NCBI GenBank assembly: GCA_943914515.1
Contig: CALUCI010000005.1
Span: 1-64,000, forward strand
Source: an uncultured Pseudomonas sp.
GTDB taxonomy: Bacteria > Pseudomonadota > Gammaproteobacteria > Pseudomonadales > Pseudomonadaceae
Length of the DNA stretch: 64,000 nt
Direction of reading: 5' to 3'
Of the stretch, positions 9,701 through 17,357 are shown piece after piece. The notes below the pieces were generated by a model. That model made no database searches and had not been told where the DNA came from. It worked only from the letters and a program-made list of their open reading frames with translations. The first letter of the stretch is position 1. The number at the start of each line of letters is the position of its first letter. A program made the position numbers and the translations under genes.

Positions 9701-10271
9701 CCCACAGCCCGCAATACTCGTAGTCGGCAAGCCCGACCGGGTGTATCACCGGCAAACCCCAGGCGATCAGCGCCTGGTCGGACTGATGGGACATCGACGA
9801 GGACACACAGCCATGGTCGTCGCCAGTCACCACCAGCACGCCACCATGGGGCGACGAGCCGTAGGCATTACCGTGCTTCAGGGCATCGCCGGAACGGTCG
9901 ACGCCCGGCCCCTTGCCGTACCACATGCCGAAGACGCCGTCGTGCAGGCGGGCGGCGTCGCTTTCGACGCGCTGGGTACCGATCAGCGTGGTGGCGGCGA
10001 GGTCTTCGTTGATCCCCGGTTGAAAACGGATATTGGCTTTTTCCAGCAGTGGCCTGGCCCGCCACAACTCCTGGTCCAGCCCGCCCAGGGGGGAACCGCG
10101 ATAACCGCTGACGAAGCCGGCCGAGTTGATCCCTGCCGCCCGATCCGCTGCCGCCTGGGCCAACAGCAGGCGTACCAGGGCCTGCTGGCCACTGATGAGG
10201 ATCTTGCCGGCGGGTTCGTCGATACCGCGCTGGTAGCGCGAATCAAGTCGGTAAGCAGACTCCAGGGTCAT
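6765..10271 (-). CDS. Indolepyruvate:ferredoxin oxidoreductase family protein (fused alpha-gamma-beta)
   Basis: This 1168-residue enzyme is a single-chain form of 2-oxoacid:ferredoxin oxidoreductase. The N-terminal third has LISGQQALVR and GYRGSPLGGLDQEL, the pyrimidine-binding domain. CSGCPHN near residue 429 and GGEGADW near 467 belong to the thiamine diphosphate domain. CEGCGDC near 630 followed by further cysteines is a ferredoxin-like cluster site. GVGGTGVV near 720 opens the gamma domain. Members oxidise aryl-pyruvates, or similar 2-oxoacids, to acyl-CoA. Its ATG overlaps the stop of the DUF2783 gene by 4 nt, so translation is coupled. The partner electron acceptor and the true 2-oxoacid are not shown by the sequence. 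Confidence 0.9.
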   Translation of the reverse strand: MTLESAYRLDSRYQRGIDEPAGKILISGQQALVRLLLAQAAADRAAGINSAGFVSGYRGSPLGGLDQELWRARPLLEKANIRFQPGINEDLAATTLIGTQRVESDAARLHDGVFGMWYGKGPGVDRSGDALKHGNAYGSSPHGGVLVVTGDDHGCVSSSMSHQSDQALIAWGLPVIHPVGLADYEYCGLWGWALSRCSGLWVGFKAVTETVEASRSVEALEAPRFTAPAVDPGPDGLHWRWPDLPGMQIERRFAHKIEAARAFIRANPLDRVEVAPALPRLLIAAVGKAYGDVREALERGGVSLEALEKAGVALLSIRVVYPLSPVLESWARRCERVLVIEEKAGVVEDQLKRGLFNARPENRPLIFGKLDERGQPLLSVSEELRPSRIMRVLATRLAPFGLAIDVPRYWIEGPVSRDFHWLKRTPYLCSGCPHNTSTQLPEGSEARLGIGCHALAARMPDRATSGSVQMGGEGADWLGQMAFVATPHIFQNIGDGTFFHSGYLAIRQAIAANANITYKVLYNDAVAMTGGQPVDGKLSVRQVVELVQSEGVREVVVVADDPGRYKARDSLPEGVKVYHRDSLDSVQRRLRELRGVSVLVFDQVCATEARRRRKRLPAPKVQSRLVINEQVCEGCGDCQTKSNCLSVVPVETEFGRKRSIENDSCNLDQSCVKGFCPSFVTVTGTPAPARRQQLPAEQVLQRAGALAAPELPGFGRTFELLLTGVGGTGVVTMAGTIAMAAHLQGLEVSVLDFTGFAQKGGSVFSHIRLARDPQQLHQHRIDRACADVLIAADLAVASEDEALNVLRRGKSRVIASTSEVQAGAMLLDPSLRLETAAIEQRLIDTVGAARYESLDARQVASAVIGPMQANILLLGYAWQQGAVPLTFDALDRSLEIYGGDLQSNRLAFAWGRLLAADPAFVDSQIKPVVQARPVPALNQTLAQVVEQRSAFLQDYQDQRYAARYRALVEKVVQATAGLGDSTLVHAVAQNLFKLMAFKDEYEVARLHSSPAFLQSLGEAFVGRPKVTFHLAPPLLDGFRKKGAAEPRKIKVSNWVIPLFRALAGLRFLRHTAFDPFALLKERREERRLLAEYQSTLLSLLPKLTAETLPLVLSWARLPESIRGYGHVKARSIASAQQRQAELLAQINGGPLERAAVRRIAVVEVEKAY

Positions 10272-10546
10272 GGCCGCACCCCTTCACGGTGCGCCGGGGC
10301 TGCCCGGGAGGACGAAGCGGGGAACAGTTTCAAGCCTTGCCGGGCGATGACGATCGCCTCGCGCAGTACCGCCTCGTCACCGACATGGTTCATCAACAGC
10401 AGCACCAGTTGCGCGTGCAGCAGGTGGCCCGCCGATTCGTCGAGATCCTGGCAGGCGTCGTTGAGCAACTGGAAGTAGCTGTCCGGGCTGCTCAGACGGC
10501 AGTCCGCCGCAAGGCCGGCAGACAAAGGAAAGGACGATGCGCTCAT
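10268..10546 (-). CDS. DUF2783 family small protein
   Basis: A 92-residue, mainly helical protein without cysteine clusters or a signal peptide. The central part (DSYFQLLNDACQDLDESAGH, then LHAQLVLLLMNHVGD) resembles DUF2783 proteins, which often accompany class A flavin monooxygenases of the MhpA type; that association is from memory. Both ends overlap neighbours by 4 nt (ATGA), placing it as a coupled middle gene between the monooxygenase and the oxidoreductase. It may be an accessory or small subunit of the monooxygenase. No biochemical role is known to me. Confidence 0.72.
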   Translation of the reverse strand: MSASSFPLSAGLAADCRLSSPDSYFQLLNDACQDLDESAGHLLHAQLVLLLMNHVGDEAVLREAIVIARQGLKLFPASSSRAAPAHREGVRP

Positions 10547-12207
10547 GACAATTGCTCCTGGACGTGGACGTGCACTGCGGTGGCCGAAGCGATCGCGATG
10601 GATCGCTCGATGGCCGCCAGATCGATGAAACTCAGGGAGGTCAGAACATGCTGGTCCGGGCGAATCACCACCACGGTCCCCGGCTGCAGGCCGTAACGTG
10701 ACGCCACCAGACCGCTGTGATCCCAGATCAGGCCGAGGGCGGGATCCGGCTCGCGCGCGGTCACCACGATCACATCGACCGGCAGCGCCGAACGGATCGT
10801 CTCTGGCACCTTCGCCGGTTGTGGTTCGTACAGCAGCACGGTGAAGCCCCGCTGGCCGAGGTGATTGAGCAACCAGTCGGGCTTGCCATGAACCGTGACC
10901 GGCGCGTCCGGGCCGGGTGTGCCGGGGGCGATGCCGCGGCCATCGGGGTCGGCGAACTGGCTGAACTGGCCGACACCGTGCAACTGCGCAGGCCGCGACA
11001 ACCGCCCGGAATTGACCAGCACCCGTCCCCAGCCGGTGTTGTGCGCCAGCGCCAGCGCCGCTTCGCGCAGTACCTGGACGGCAGCGCTGGGCGGCGTGAT
11101 GAAGTCGGCGCTGCGGGTGGAATTGAGGATGTTCTCGTCGGCGGCGAACACCCGCTCTTCGTCATAGGAATGAATCAGCGTCGGCGAGGCGCCGTGCAGG
11201 ATGATCGCCGCCAGGCGCCAGCCGAGGTTGTCCGCGTCCTGGATCCCGCCGTTGCCGCCACGCCCGCCGAACGGGCTGACCTGGTGCGCACTGTCACCGG
11301 CAAACACCACCCGCGAATGCACGAAAGACTCCAGCCGCCGGCAGCGAAAGGTGTAGACGCTGACCCAGTCGATGCGCAGCGGCGTGTGCTCGCCGAACAT
11401 CGCCCGCAGGCGCCTGGTCACGCGCTCCGGTTCACGTTCGAGCGCCGGATCGGCCTCGGCACCGAGCTGGAAGTCGACCCGCCAGAGGTCATCCGGCTGC
11501 TTGTGCAGCAGCACCGAGTGATTGGGGTGAAACGGCGGATCGAACCAGAAGCGCCGCTCGGCGGGAAAGTCAGGTTTCATCTCCACATCGACGATCAGGA
11601 AGTTGTCGTCGAAGACCTTGCCAATGAACGGCAGGTCCAGTGCGGTACGCACCGCCGAGCGCGCGCCGTCGCAGGCGACCAGCCAGTCGGCGTGCAACTG
11701 GTAGGCGCCGTCGGGCGACTCGACACTGACGGTCGCCCCGTCAGGCCGGTGCTCGACGCCGACCACCCGGGTCAGGCACTGCAGCTCGACAAGGCCGCTG
11801 GCCAGACACGCCTGGACCAGCCATTCCTCGATGTAGGTCTGCTGGATGTTGAGAAACGCCGGGCAGCGAAAATCCGGCTCTGGCTGGAAGTCGAAGCTGA
11901 ACACTTCCTGCTCCCGGTGAAAGACCCGGCCGAGCTGCCAGTCGACCCCCTTTGCCTGCAGTTCGTCCGCCAGTCCCAGGCGCCCGAGAATCTCCAGACT
12001 GCGTTGAGCGAATACCAGTGCCCTGGACCCTTCCGTCAAGGTCTGCCGGGCCTCCAGCACCACACTGGCGACACCGCGGCGGGCGAGGTCGAGGGCCAGG
12101 GTCAGGCCGACCAGGCCGGCGCCGACAATCACCAGCGGCACGCTGCGCGGCGTGCCGAGTTGAAGGTCGAGGGGAGTGGAATAGATCAAGCTGGATGGCT
12201 GATGCAT
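10543..12207 (-). CDS. FAD-dependent aromatic monooxygenase (MhpA/UbiH class A)
   Basis: The 554-residue protein has the Rossmann GxGxxG (VIVGAGLVGLTLALDLARRG), the DG motif (DWLVACDGARSAVR), and the GD motif with its proline-glycine loop (RVVFAGDSAHQVSPFGGRGG). A C-terminal thioredoxin-like domain follows, as in phenol and 3-(3-hydroxyphenyl)propionate hydroxylases. It probably hydroxylates an aromatic ring using NAD(P)H and oxygen. I chose ATG 12207 because GGAGG lies nine bases upstream; the frame is open further upstream. It is the first gene of a three-gene operon with DUF2783 and the 2-oxoacid oxidoreductase, and is divergent from the EthD/DAHP synthase pair. Confidence 0.85.
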   Translation of the reverse strand: MHQPSSLIYSTPLDLQLGTPRSVPLVIVGAGLVGLTLALDLARRGVASVVLEARQTLTEGSRALVFAQRSLEILGRLGLADELQAKGVDWQLGRVFHREQEVFSFDFQPEPDFRCPAFLNIQQTYIEEWLVQACLASGLVELQCLTRVVGVEHRPDGATVSVESPDGAYQLHADWLVACDGARSAVRTALDLPFIGKVFDDNFLIVDVEMKPDFPAERRFWFDPPFHPNHSVLLHKQPDDLWRVDFQLGAEADPALEREPERVTRRLRAMFGEHTPLRIDWVSVYTFRCRRLESFVHSRVVFAGDSAHQVSPFGGRGGNGGIQDADNLGWRLAAIILHGASPTLIHSYDEERVFAADENILNSTRSADFITPPSAAVQVLREAALALAHNTGWGRVLVNSGRLSRPAQLHGVGQFSQFADPDGRGIAPGTPGPDAPVTVHGKPDWLLNHLGQRGFTVLLYEPQPAKVPETIRSALPVDVIVVTAREPDPALGLIWDHSGLVASRYGLQPGTVVVIRPDQHVLTSLSFIDLAAIERSIAIASATAVHVHVQEQLS

Positions 12208-12234
12208 GAGTGGTTGCCTCCGATGGCAAAGTGT

Positions 12235-12250
12235 TGCGTTCACGAACGCA
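12235..12250. promoter_or_regulatory. Candidate operator, palindrome TGCGTTC-AC-GAACGCA
   Basis: A 16-bp palindrome with 7-bp perfect arms lies 28-43 nt upstream of the monooxygenase ATG, where a repressor could block transcription of the reverse operon or where an mRNA leader hairpin could form. No cognate regulator is identified; the truncated MarR gene at the window edge is one candidate. Confidence 0.35.
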
Positions 12251-12318
12251 CGCAGGTCCTGCCGGAGGACGTTAGCTCTCATACGGTTAGTACGCAAGTA
12301 CGCCTTTATTGAAGCTTT

Positions 12319-12335
12319 ATAGTGTTGAAAACTAT
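12319..12335. promoter_or_regulatory. Candidate regulator site ATAGT-N7-ACTAT
   Basis: ATAGTGTTGAAAACTAT has perfect 5-bp arms around a 7-nt AT-rich spacer, a geometry seen for LysR-type and other dimeric regulators. It lies midway between the divergent operons. Short inverted repeats occur by chance in AT-rich DNA, so confidence is low. Confidence 0.25.
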
Positions 12336-12608
12336 GTTTATAACGCTTTTACCCAGCCATTCCAGCGGCCCGACACATACACCTTGAAACGCTTTAGATC
12401 GCTATATAGCTGATAAAAGAAACAATTTATCGGCAGCACCTATCACTTCACACATCCAGCGATGACAGGCCATCAAAAAACTATATTGCAGACGATCTAT
12501 TCGTGAACTACTTTGTTTTGGCCATGCAAAGCCATGTTGAACATCCGCCCGGACGTACCCGGGACTGCACCGTCCCATGGAAGGGCAATGACCATTTCAG
12601 GAGAAAAC

Positions 12609-13658
12609 ATGCTCGACATCACCCAGGAAAGCGCGTCGTTCACGCCCGCCTCCAGCTTCGGGAATGAACCGCTTACAGTGCTTTGCACACTGCTGTCGCG
12701 CGCGGACAACACGCCGTTGAACCAGCGCCGCAAAGGCCCGCTGCAAATGCTCGATCTGTATGGCGAGGTGCTCGGCGACCCGGCCAGTACCGTCAACGCC
12801 TTCGAGGCGCAGCCCAACCTCAATTTCGAGAAATGGACCGAGTACTGGCGCAAGACCCACGGCCCGCGGTTTACCCACGCCTTGCCGACCCAGGCCAATG
12901 GCCGCCACCCGCTGCTGCGCTACGACCAGATTCATCGCTTGAGTGCCGGGCCGTCGAACCTGCGCCCGCTGCCCTATCTGCCTCCGCTCGATGACGACGG
13001 TCGGCTGTTCGACACGGTGATCGGCCATGTGCCGGAGTATCAGCGCCCGGAATGGGACGGCATCGCCTACCTCGGTTTCGCCAACACCGACGCCTTGCAG
13101 GTCATCTTCGGCCACGAGGAAATCACCCGGGCGATCCTGCCTGAAGACCAGGTGATCTTCCGCGAGCTGTGCCCGGTCCTGTGCCGCCAGCACATCATCA
13201 TCCCCAGCGCCACCTCGCGCGAGTCGGTGCTGCTGATCAGCCTGGTTCGCCGCAACCCGGCACTCAGCCGCGAACAATTCCAGCACCGCTGGCTGCACGA
13301 GTACGCGCCGCGCCTGCAGGCCAAAGCGGCCACCCGGCGACTGGTCACGCGCTACGTGCAACTGCACAACATCGGCCCGGTCGACGCCGACCAGCCGCTC
13401 TACCACGAGGTGGGCAAGGACATCGACGGCGTCGCGATCAGCGCCTTCAGCTCGATCATCGACCTGGAAGAATTCCTCAGCGATCCGGACATCGCCGCGC
13501 TGCTGCAGACCCAGGATGGCCTGATCGACCCCGCACAGCATGAGTACTGGACCGCCCTGGCCTTCCAGGTGGTCAATCAGTTGCCCGCCGAGACCCGCAC
13601 CGCCAGCCCTTCTCCCGCTCGACAGGACGTCGCCGCTCACGCAGAAGCAGCAAGCTGA
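12609..13658 (+). CDS. Tandem EthD-domain protein
   Basis: This 349-residue protein seems to contain two EthD-like alpha/beta-barrel domains: one with FEKWTEYWRKTHGPRF (about residues 20-190) and a second with LSREQFQHRWLHEYAPRL (about 205-320). The paired W...HxPxx helix is the EthD signature. EthD-fold proteins include small ring-cleavage, decarboxylase and cyclase enzymes that act on aromatic or polyketide substrates, and the protein EthD of ether-degradation operons. The start ATG 12609 has AGGAG five bases upstream. It is followed after 39 nt by DAHP synthase, so the two are probably co-transcribed. No cofactor motif is visible. Its reaction is unknown. Confidence 0.7.
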   Translation: MLDITQESASFTPASSFGNEPLTVLCTLLSRADNTPLNQRRKGPLQMLDLYGEVLGDPASTVNAFEAQPNLNFEKWTEYWRKTHGPRFTHALPTQANGRHPLLRYDQIHRLSAGPSNLRPLPYLPPLDDDGRLFDTVIGHVPEYQRPEWDGIAYLGFANTDALQVIFGHEEITRAILPEDQVIFRELCPVLCRQHIIIPSATSRESVLLISLVRRNPALSREQFQHRWLHEYAPRLQAKAATRRLVTRYVQLHNIGPVDADQPLYHEVGKDIDGVAISAFSSIIDLEEFLSDPDIAALLQTQDGLIDPAQHEYWTALAFQVVNQLPAETRTASPSPARQDVAAHAEAAS

Positions 13659-13697
13659 TTCACCCCATCCCCTTATGGAACAAGCGGAGATGCACCG

Positions 13698-15077
13698 ATG
13701 CCCAATGAATGGTCGCCCTCATCCTGGCGTGAAAAGAATGTCCTGCAATTGCCGGATTACCCCGATCCGGCGCGCCTCGCTGCCGTAGAAGCACAACTGC
13801 GCGACAGCGTGCCGCTGGTGCTGGCGTCCGAGGTGCGCTCGCTGAAAGCGCGGCTGGCCCAGGTCGCACGGGGCAAGGCGTTTCTGCTGCAAGGCGGTGA
13901 CTGCGCCGAATCCTTCGCCGAATTCCACCCCGGTGGCGTGCGGGATCTGTTCAGGGTGTTCCTGCAGATGTCGACGGTGCTGGCATTCAGTACCGGCGTG
14001 CCGGTGGTCAAGGTCGGGCGGATTGCCGGGCAGTTCGCCAAGCCGCGCAGCAGCCCTGACGAAACCATCGATGGCGTCACCCTGCCCAGCTATCGCGGCG
14101 ACATCATCAACTCGATCGAGTTTACCGAGCAGGCACGCCGACCCGATCCGGAGCGCATTCTGCAGGCCTACAACCAGTCCAGCGCCACCATGAACCTGCT
14201 GCGGGCGCTGGGGCGCAGCGGCTTTTCCGACATGCGCCATGTCCAGCAGTGGAACACCCGCTTCATTGCCGGCGCGCCGGAAGGACGGCGCTACCAGGTG
14301 ATCGGCCGGCGCATCGAAGAAGCCCTCGCCTTCATGAATGCCTGCGGCGTCTCGCCGGAATCGGTGCAGGCACTGCGGGAAACCGAGCTGTTCACCAGTC
14401 ACGACGCGCTGCTGCTCAACTACGAGGAGGCGTTCGCCCGCCTCGATTACACCAGTGACGAGTGGTACGACTGTTCGGCGCACATGCTCTGGATCGGCGA
14501 ACGAACCCGCGGCGTGGACGATGCCCATGTGGAGTTTCTCAGGGGCGTGAAAAACCCCGTCGGCCTCAAGTGCGGGCCGACGCTGCAGGAACAGGATCTG
14601 CTGCAACTGATCGATGCGCTCAACCCCGACAACGAGGCTGGCCGCCTGACCCTGATCGTGCGCATGGGCGCCGACGTGCTGGCCGAGCGCCTGCCGCAAC
14701 TGGTGCGGGCGGTGAAGAACGAGGGGCGCGACGTGGTCTGGTCGGTGGACCCGATGCATGCCAACACCATCAAATCCAGCAGCGGCTACAAGACCCGGCG
14801 GTTTGCCTCGGTGATCAGCGAAGTCGAGCGCTTCTTCGATGTCCATCAGGCCGAAGGCACCCATGCCGGCGGCGTGCACCTGGAGATGACCGGGGCGGAT
14901 GTCACCGAGTGCACCGGCGGCGGTCAGCGCATCTGCGATGCGGACCTGAGCGACCGCTACCACACCCACTGCGACCCACGCCTGAACGCCTCGCAGGCAC
15001 TGGAACTGGCGTTTCTGATCGCCGAGAAACTCAAGATCGGCAAGCCTGAACCGGCAGTGCTGGAACTGGCACTCTGA
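13698..15077 (+). CDS. Class II 3-deoxy-7-phosphoheptulonate (DAHP) synthase
   Basis: The 459-residue enzyme has the plant/PhzC-type pattern: QGGDCAESFAEF, VKVGRIAGQFAKPRS, LPSYRGDIIN, NPVGLKCGPTL, WSVDPMHANT and GGVHLEMTGADVTECTGG. It joins phosphoenolpyruvate and erythrose 4-phosphate to make DAHP, the first step of the shikimate pathway. It is nearer the length of short class II enzymes than the Mycobacterium type with its regulatory additions, so feedback control may be weak, as is typical of copies serving secondary metabolism. It follows the EthD gene in the same direction, suggesting that it supplies aromatic precursors to the local pathway. It could also be an ordinary second copy for aromatic amino acids. 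Confidence 0.93.
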   Translation: MPNEWSPSSWREKNVLQLPDYPDPARLAAVEAQLRDSVPLVLASEVRSLKARLAQVARGKAFLLQGGDCAESFAEFHPGGVRDLFRVFLQMSTVLAFSTGVPVVKVGRIAGQFAKPRSSPDETIDGVTLPSYRGDIINSIEFTEQARRPDPERILQAYNQSSATMNLLRALGRSGFSDMRHVQQWNTRFIAGAPEGRRYQVIGRRIEEALAFMNACGVSPESVQALRETELFTSHDALLLNYEEAFARLDYTSDEWYDCSAHMLWIGERTRGVDDAHVEFLRGVKNPVGLKCGPTLQEQDLLQLIDALNPDNEAGRLTLIVRMGADVLAERLPQLVRAVKNEGRDVVWSVDPMHANTIKSSSGYKTRRFASVISEVERFFDVHQAEGTHAGGVHLEMTGADVTECTGGGQRICDADLSDRYHTHCDPRLNASQALELAFLIAEKLKIGKPEPAVLELAL

Positions 15078-15134
15078 TCGCGACATTGGCTCGCGGGTAA
15101 TATGGATTACCCCATGTCGGTGAAACCACTACCG

Positions 15135-15246
15135 CCTCGCGGGTGAACCCGCTCCTACGGACAGGATTACCCCCCCCGTAGGAGCGGGTTTACCCGCGAG
15201 GCGTCGGTGAAGCCAATACCGCATCGCGGCTGAACCCGCTCCTACG
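15135..15246. repeat. Cluster of three GTAGGAGCGGG-type REP elements
   Basis: Three REP copies are present: reverse at 15135-15160, forward at 15177-15203, reverse at 15221-15246. The central and flanking copies can pair into alternative hairpins. The cluster fills the gap between the convergent DAHP synthase and SMR genes. The TAG stop of the SMR gene (15242-15244) lies in the third copy. Confidence 0.9.
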
Positions 15247-15583
15247 CCACCTGCCCTTCGCCGACCAGCTTCAGGCCGACGATTCCGCCAATGATCATCA
15301 GCAGGCACAAGCCTTTCAGCACACCCAGGTGTTCGCCAAGAAACAGGCTGCCGTAGACCACCGTGCCCAACGTGCCAATTCCCACCCACACGGCATACGC
15401 CAGCCCCAGCGGCAACTCGCGCACCGACAGGCTCAGCAGGTAAATGCTCAGTGCCAGAAAAAACCCGCAATACAGGCTCGGCCACAACCGGGTGAAGCCT
15501 TCGGTGCGGGGGATGATCGAGGCGTAGAACACCTCGCACACCCCGGCAAGAATCAGGTAGCCCCAGCCATTCAACACGCTCAT
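15242..15583 (-). CDS. Small multidrug resistance (SMR) family transporter
   Basis: A 113-residue protein with four hydrophobic segments. The first contains the conserved glutamate of the family in LILAGVCEVFYASIIPRTEG; AYAVWVGIGTLGTVVYG and the last helix also fit SMR proteins. These act as dual-topology dimers in the inner membrane, exporting small cations such as quaternary ammonium or guanidinium. ATG 15583 is preceded by GGGAG; the longer in-frame start lacks support. The sequence is closer to the EmrE/SugE group than can be resolved by eye. Its stop codon is inside a REP element. Confidence 0.85.
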   Translation of the reverse strand: MSVLNGWGYLILAGVCEVFYASIIPRTEGFTRLWPSLYCGFFLALSIYLLSLSVRELPLGLAYAVWVGIGTLGTVVYGSLFLGEHLGVLKGLCLLMIIGGIVGLKLVGEGQVA

Positions 15584-15648
15584 TGCCCAACTCCCTCGAT
15601 CCCAATGAAAACGCCGACGCAAGGCGTCGGCGCAGGGTTTTGCCGCAC

Positions 15649-16968
15649 TCAATTCGAGTACTTGTAGCCCACCTCGCCATGGGCGGAGAGGTCCAGGCCA
15701 TCGACTTCGGCTTCTTCATCGACGCGCAAGCCGCCGCACAGCGCCGCCGCCAGTTTGAACGCGACCCAACTGGTGACCGCCGAAACGCTGATGCTGAACA
15801 GGATGGCGCCGGCATTGATCTGCAACTGCTCCATCAGCCCGCGCCCTTCGGCGAAACCCTGGCCGCCAATCGCGGTGAGCGCGAACACCGGGGTCAGCAG
15901 GCCGCCAAGGATCCCCGCGACGCCGTGCACACCGAACACGTCAAAGGCGTCGTCCAGGCCGATCATGGGTTTGAGCTTGTCCACCGACCACACGCACACC
16001 GGTCCGGCAATCAACCCCAGCAGGATGGCGCCCATCGGTCCGACATAACCGCACGCCGGAGTGATCGCCACCAGCCCGGCGATAGCACCGGAAATGGCAC
16101 CGAACAGACTCGGCCGCCCGCGGTGCTGCCATTCGACGACGATCCAGCCCAGGGCGCCGGCGCAACTGGCGAGCATGGTGTTGACCATCACCAGCATCGC
16201 GAAGCCGTTGGCCGCCAGCGCACAGCCACCGCAGAAGCCCAGCCAGCCGACCCACAGCATGCAGCCACCGGTAAAACTCATGGTCATGTTGTGTGGCGCC
16301 AGCGCAGCGGTGCCGAAGCCGCGGCGCCGGCCCAGCATCCATGCGCCGACCAGCGCGGCAATGCCGACGTTGAGGTGGACCACGTTGCCACCGGCAAAAT
16401 CCTGCACACCGAGGTTGAACACCCAGCCGCCGCCCCACGCCATATGGGCCATGGGCAGGTAGTTGATGGTCAGCCAGATGGCCATGAACACCATCACCGC
16501 AGCGAACTTCATCCGCTCGGCGAAGGCGCCGACGATGATCGCCGGGGTGATCGCGGCAAACAGCAGCATGAACAGGAAGTACAGGTACTCAGGGATGGTG
16601 CCGACCACGCTGTCCTTGGTCACGCCACTCATGAACAGCTTGTCCAGCCCGCCCAGCACCGCCTGCAGCGAGCCGCCGTCGGTGAAGGTCAGGCTGTAGC
16701 CGTAGATCGCGAACAGCACGGCCATCAGCGACGAGGTGCAGAACACCTGCATCATGATCGACAGCACGTTCTTGCTCCGCGCCATGCCGCCGTAGAACAG
16801 CGCCAGGCCCGGCAACATCATCAACAGCACCACCAGCGCGCACAACGCGACGAAGGCGGTGTCGCCACTGTTGATCACGGGCAGCGCTTCGTCGGCCAGG
16901 GCCGTGGTCGCGCCCAACATCAGGGAAAGGCCCAAGGTACCGCGAGCCACAGGTGAAAACCGGATCAT
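15649..16968 (-). CDS. amtB: Ammonium transporter AmtB
   Basis: The 439-residue protein begins with a cleavable signal (RFSPVARGTLGLSLMLGATT, cleaved after ALA) and then has eleven membrane helices. Typical Amt signatures are LFYGGMARSKNVLS, AHMAWGGGW, DFAGGNVVHLNVGIAALVGA and the late DAFDVFGVHGVAGILGG. Paired pore histidines are visible in HLN and GVHG. It imports ammonium, normally under nitrogen limitation. ATG 16968 is used; the frame is open further upstream without a good site. A sigma-54 promoter lies 113 nt upstream. A glnK partner gene, common next to amtB, is not present on either side. Confidence 0.94.
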   Translation of the reverse strand: MIRFSPVARGTLGLSLMLGATTALADEALPVINSGDTAFVALCALVVLLMMLPGLALFYGGMARSKNVLSIMMQVFCTSSLMAVLFAIYGYSLTFTDGGSLQAVLGGLDKLFMSGVTKDSVVGTIPEYLYFLFMLLFAAITPAIIVGAFAERMKFAAVMVFMAIWLTINYLPMAHMAWGGGWVFNLGVQDFAGGNVVHLNVGIAALVGAWMLGRRRGFGTAALAPHNMTMSFTGGCMLWVGWLGFCGGCALAANGFAMLVMVNTMLASCAGALGWIVVEWQHRGRPSLFGAISGAIAGLVAITPACGYVGPMGAILLGLIAGPVCVWSVDKLKPMIGLDDAFDVFGVHGVAGILGGLLTPVFALTAIGGQGFAEGRGLMEQLQINAGAILFSISVSAVTSWVAFKLAAALCGGLRVDEEAEVDGLDLSAHGEVGYKYSN

Positions 16969-17357
16969 TGCCCATTGCCTCCAATCGCTGGGGATGCCGC
17001 CGTGCCCTGTCTGGCCGGGGGCATTCGAGTGCCGCGGGAAGAAACTCTTCCACAGGGCTGCCGAGTTGCCCCAGAGACAAGGCAATAGCTTTGCCAAGTT
17101 TTCAGAACGGCCGAAAACTTGCGCTAACCCACTGAAATTCAACGTTTTCCATTTGCCAGAAAGCACCCGGGGCGGTCGCGCCGAAAATTCCCTCAGGGAA
17201 ATTTAGTTTCATTTAGTGCAATTTTTATCGCCCCCTCACCAGATTGGTGCTTGTGCCCACGTAGAGGACATGACCGTCCGGCGGCAAACGAGGAATGTTT
17301 GAACTTTCCCGATGGTCAAGATGTTCACGCAGCCCCCGTCGCAGGAAGGGTCCGGTC
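16969..17357. other. Divergent intergenic region between amtB and the cell-wall hydrolase
   Basis: This 389-bp gap holds the sigma-54 promoter for amtB (listed separately). A short dyad TTCCCTCAGGGAA (17188-17200) could be an operator. GCACCCGGGGCGGT near 17163 is only a loose match to an NtrC site. No gene is seen. Confidence 0.55.
17081..17096 (-). promoter_or_regulatory. Sigma-54 (RpoN) promoter for amtB
   Basis: On the reverse strand the sequence is TGGCAAAGCTATTGCC. It matches the RpoN consensus TGGCACG-N4-TTGC in the -24 GG and -12 GC elements with exact spacing. It is placed and oriented to drive amtB, with a leader of about 100 nt. RpoN/NtrC control of amtB is established in proteobacteria. 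Confidence 0.82.

Larger units (their letters stand above)
12208..12608. other. Divergent intergenic region with two dyad sequences
   Basis: This 401-bp AT-richer gap must hold the promoters of the monooxygenase operon (reverse) and the EthD/DAHP synthase pair (forward). I see two inverted repeats in it, listed separately, and an AT-rich stretch around 12300-12440. No RNA gene or small ORF with a good ribosome site is evident. Confidence 0.6.

Noticed and set aside
15135..15246. Repeat cluster considered as a CRISPR array
   Set aside because: The units are palindromic REPs in alternating orientation with unequal spacing, no unique spacers of constant length and no cas genes.
17160..17176. 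Possible NtrC-binding site near GCACCCGGGGCGGT
   Set aside because: Only half of the GCACC...GGTGC consensus is present, so it was not listed as a separate site.
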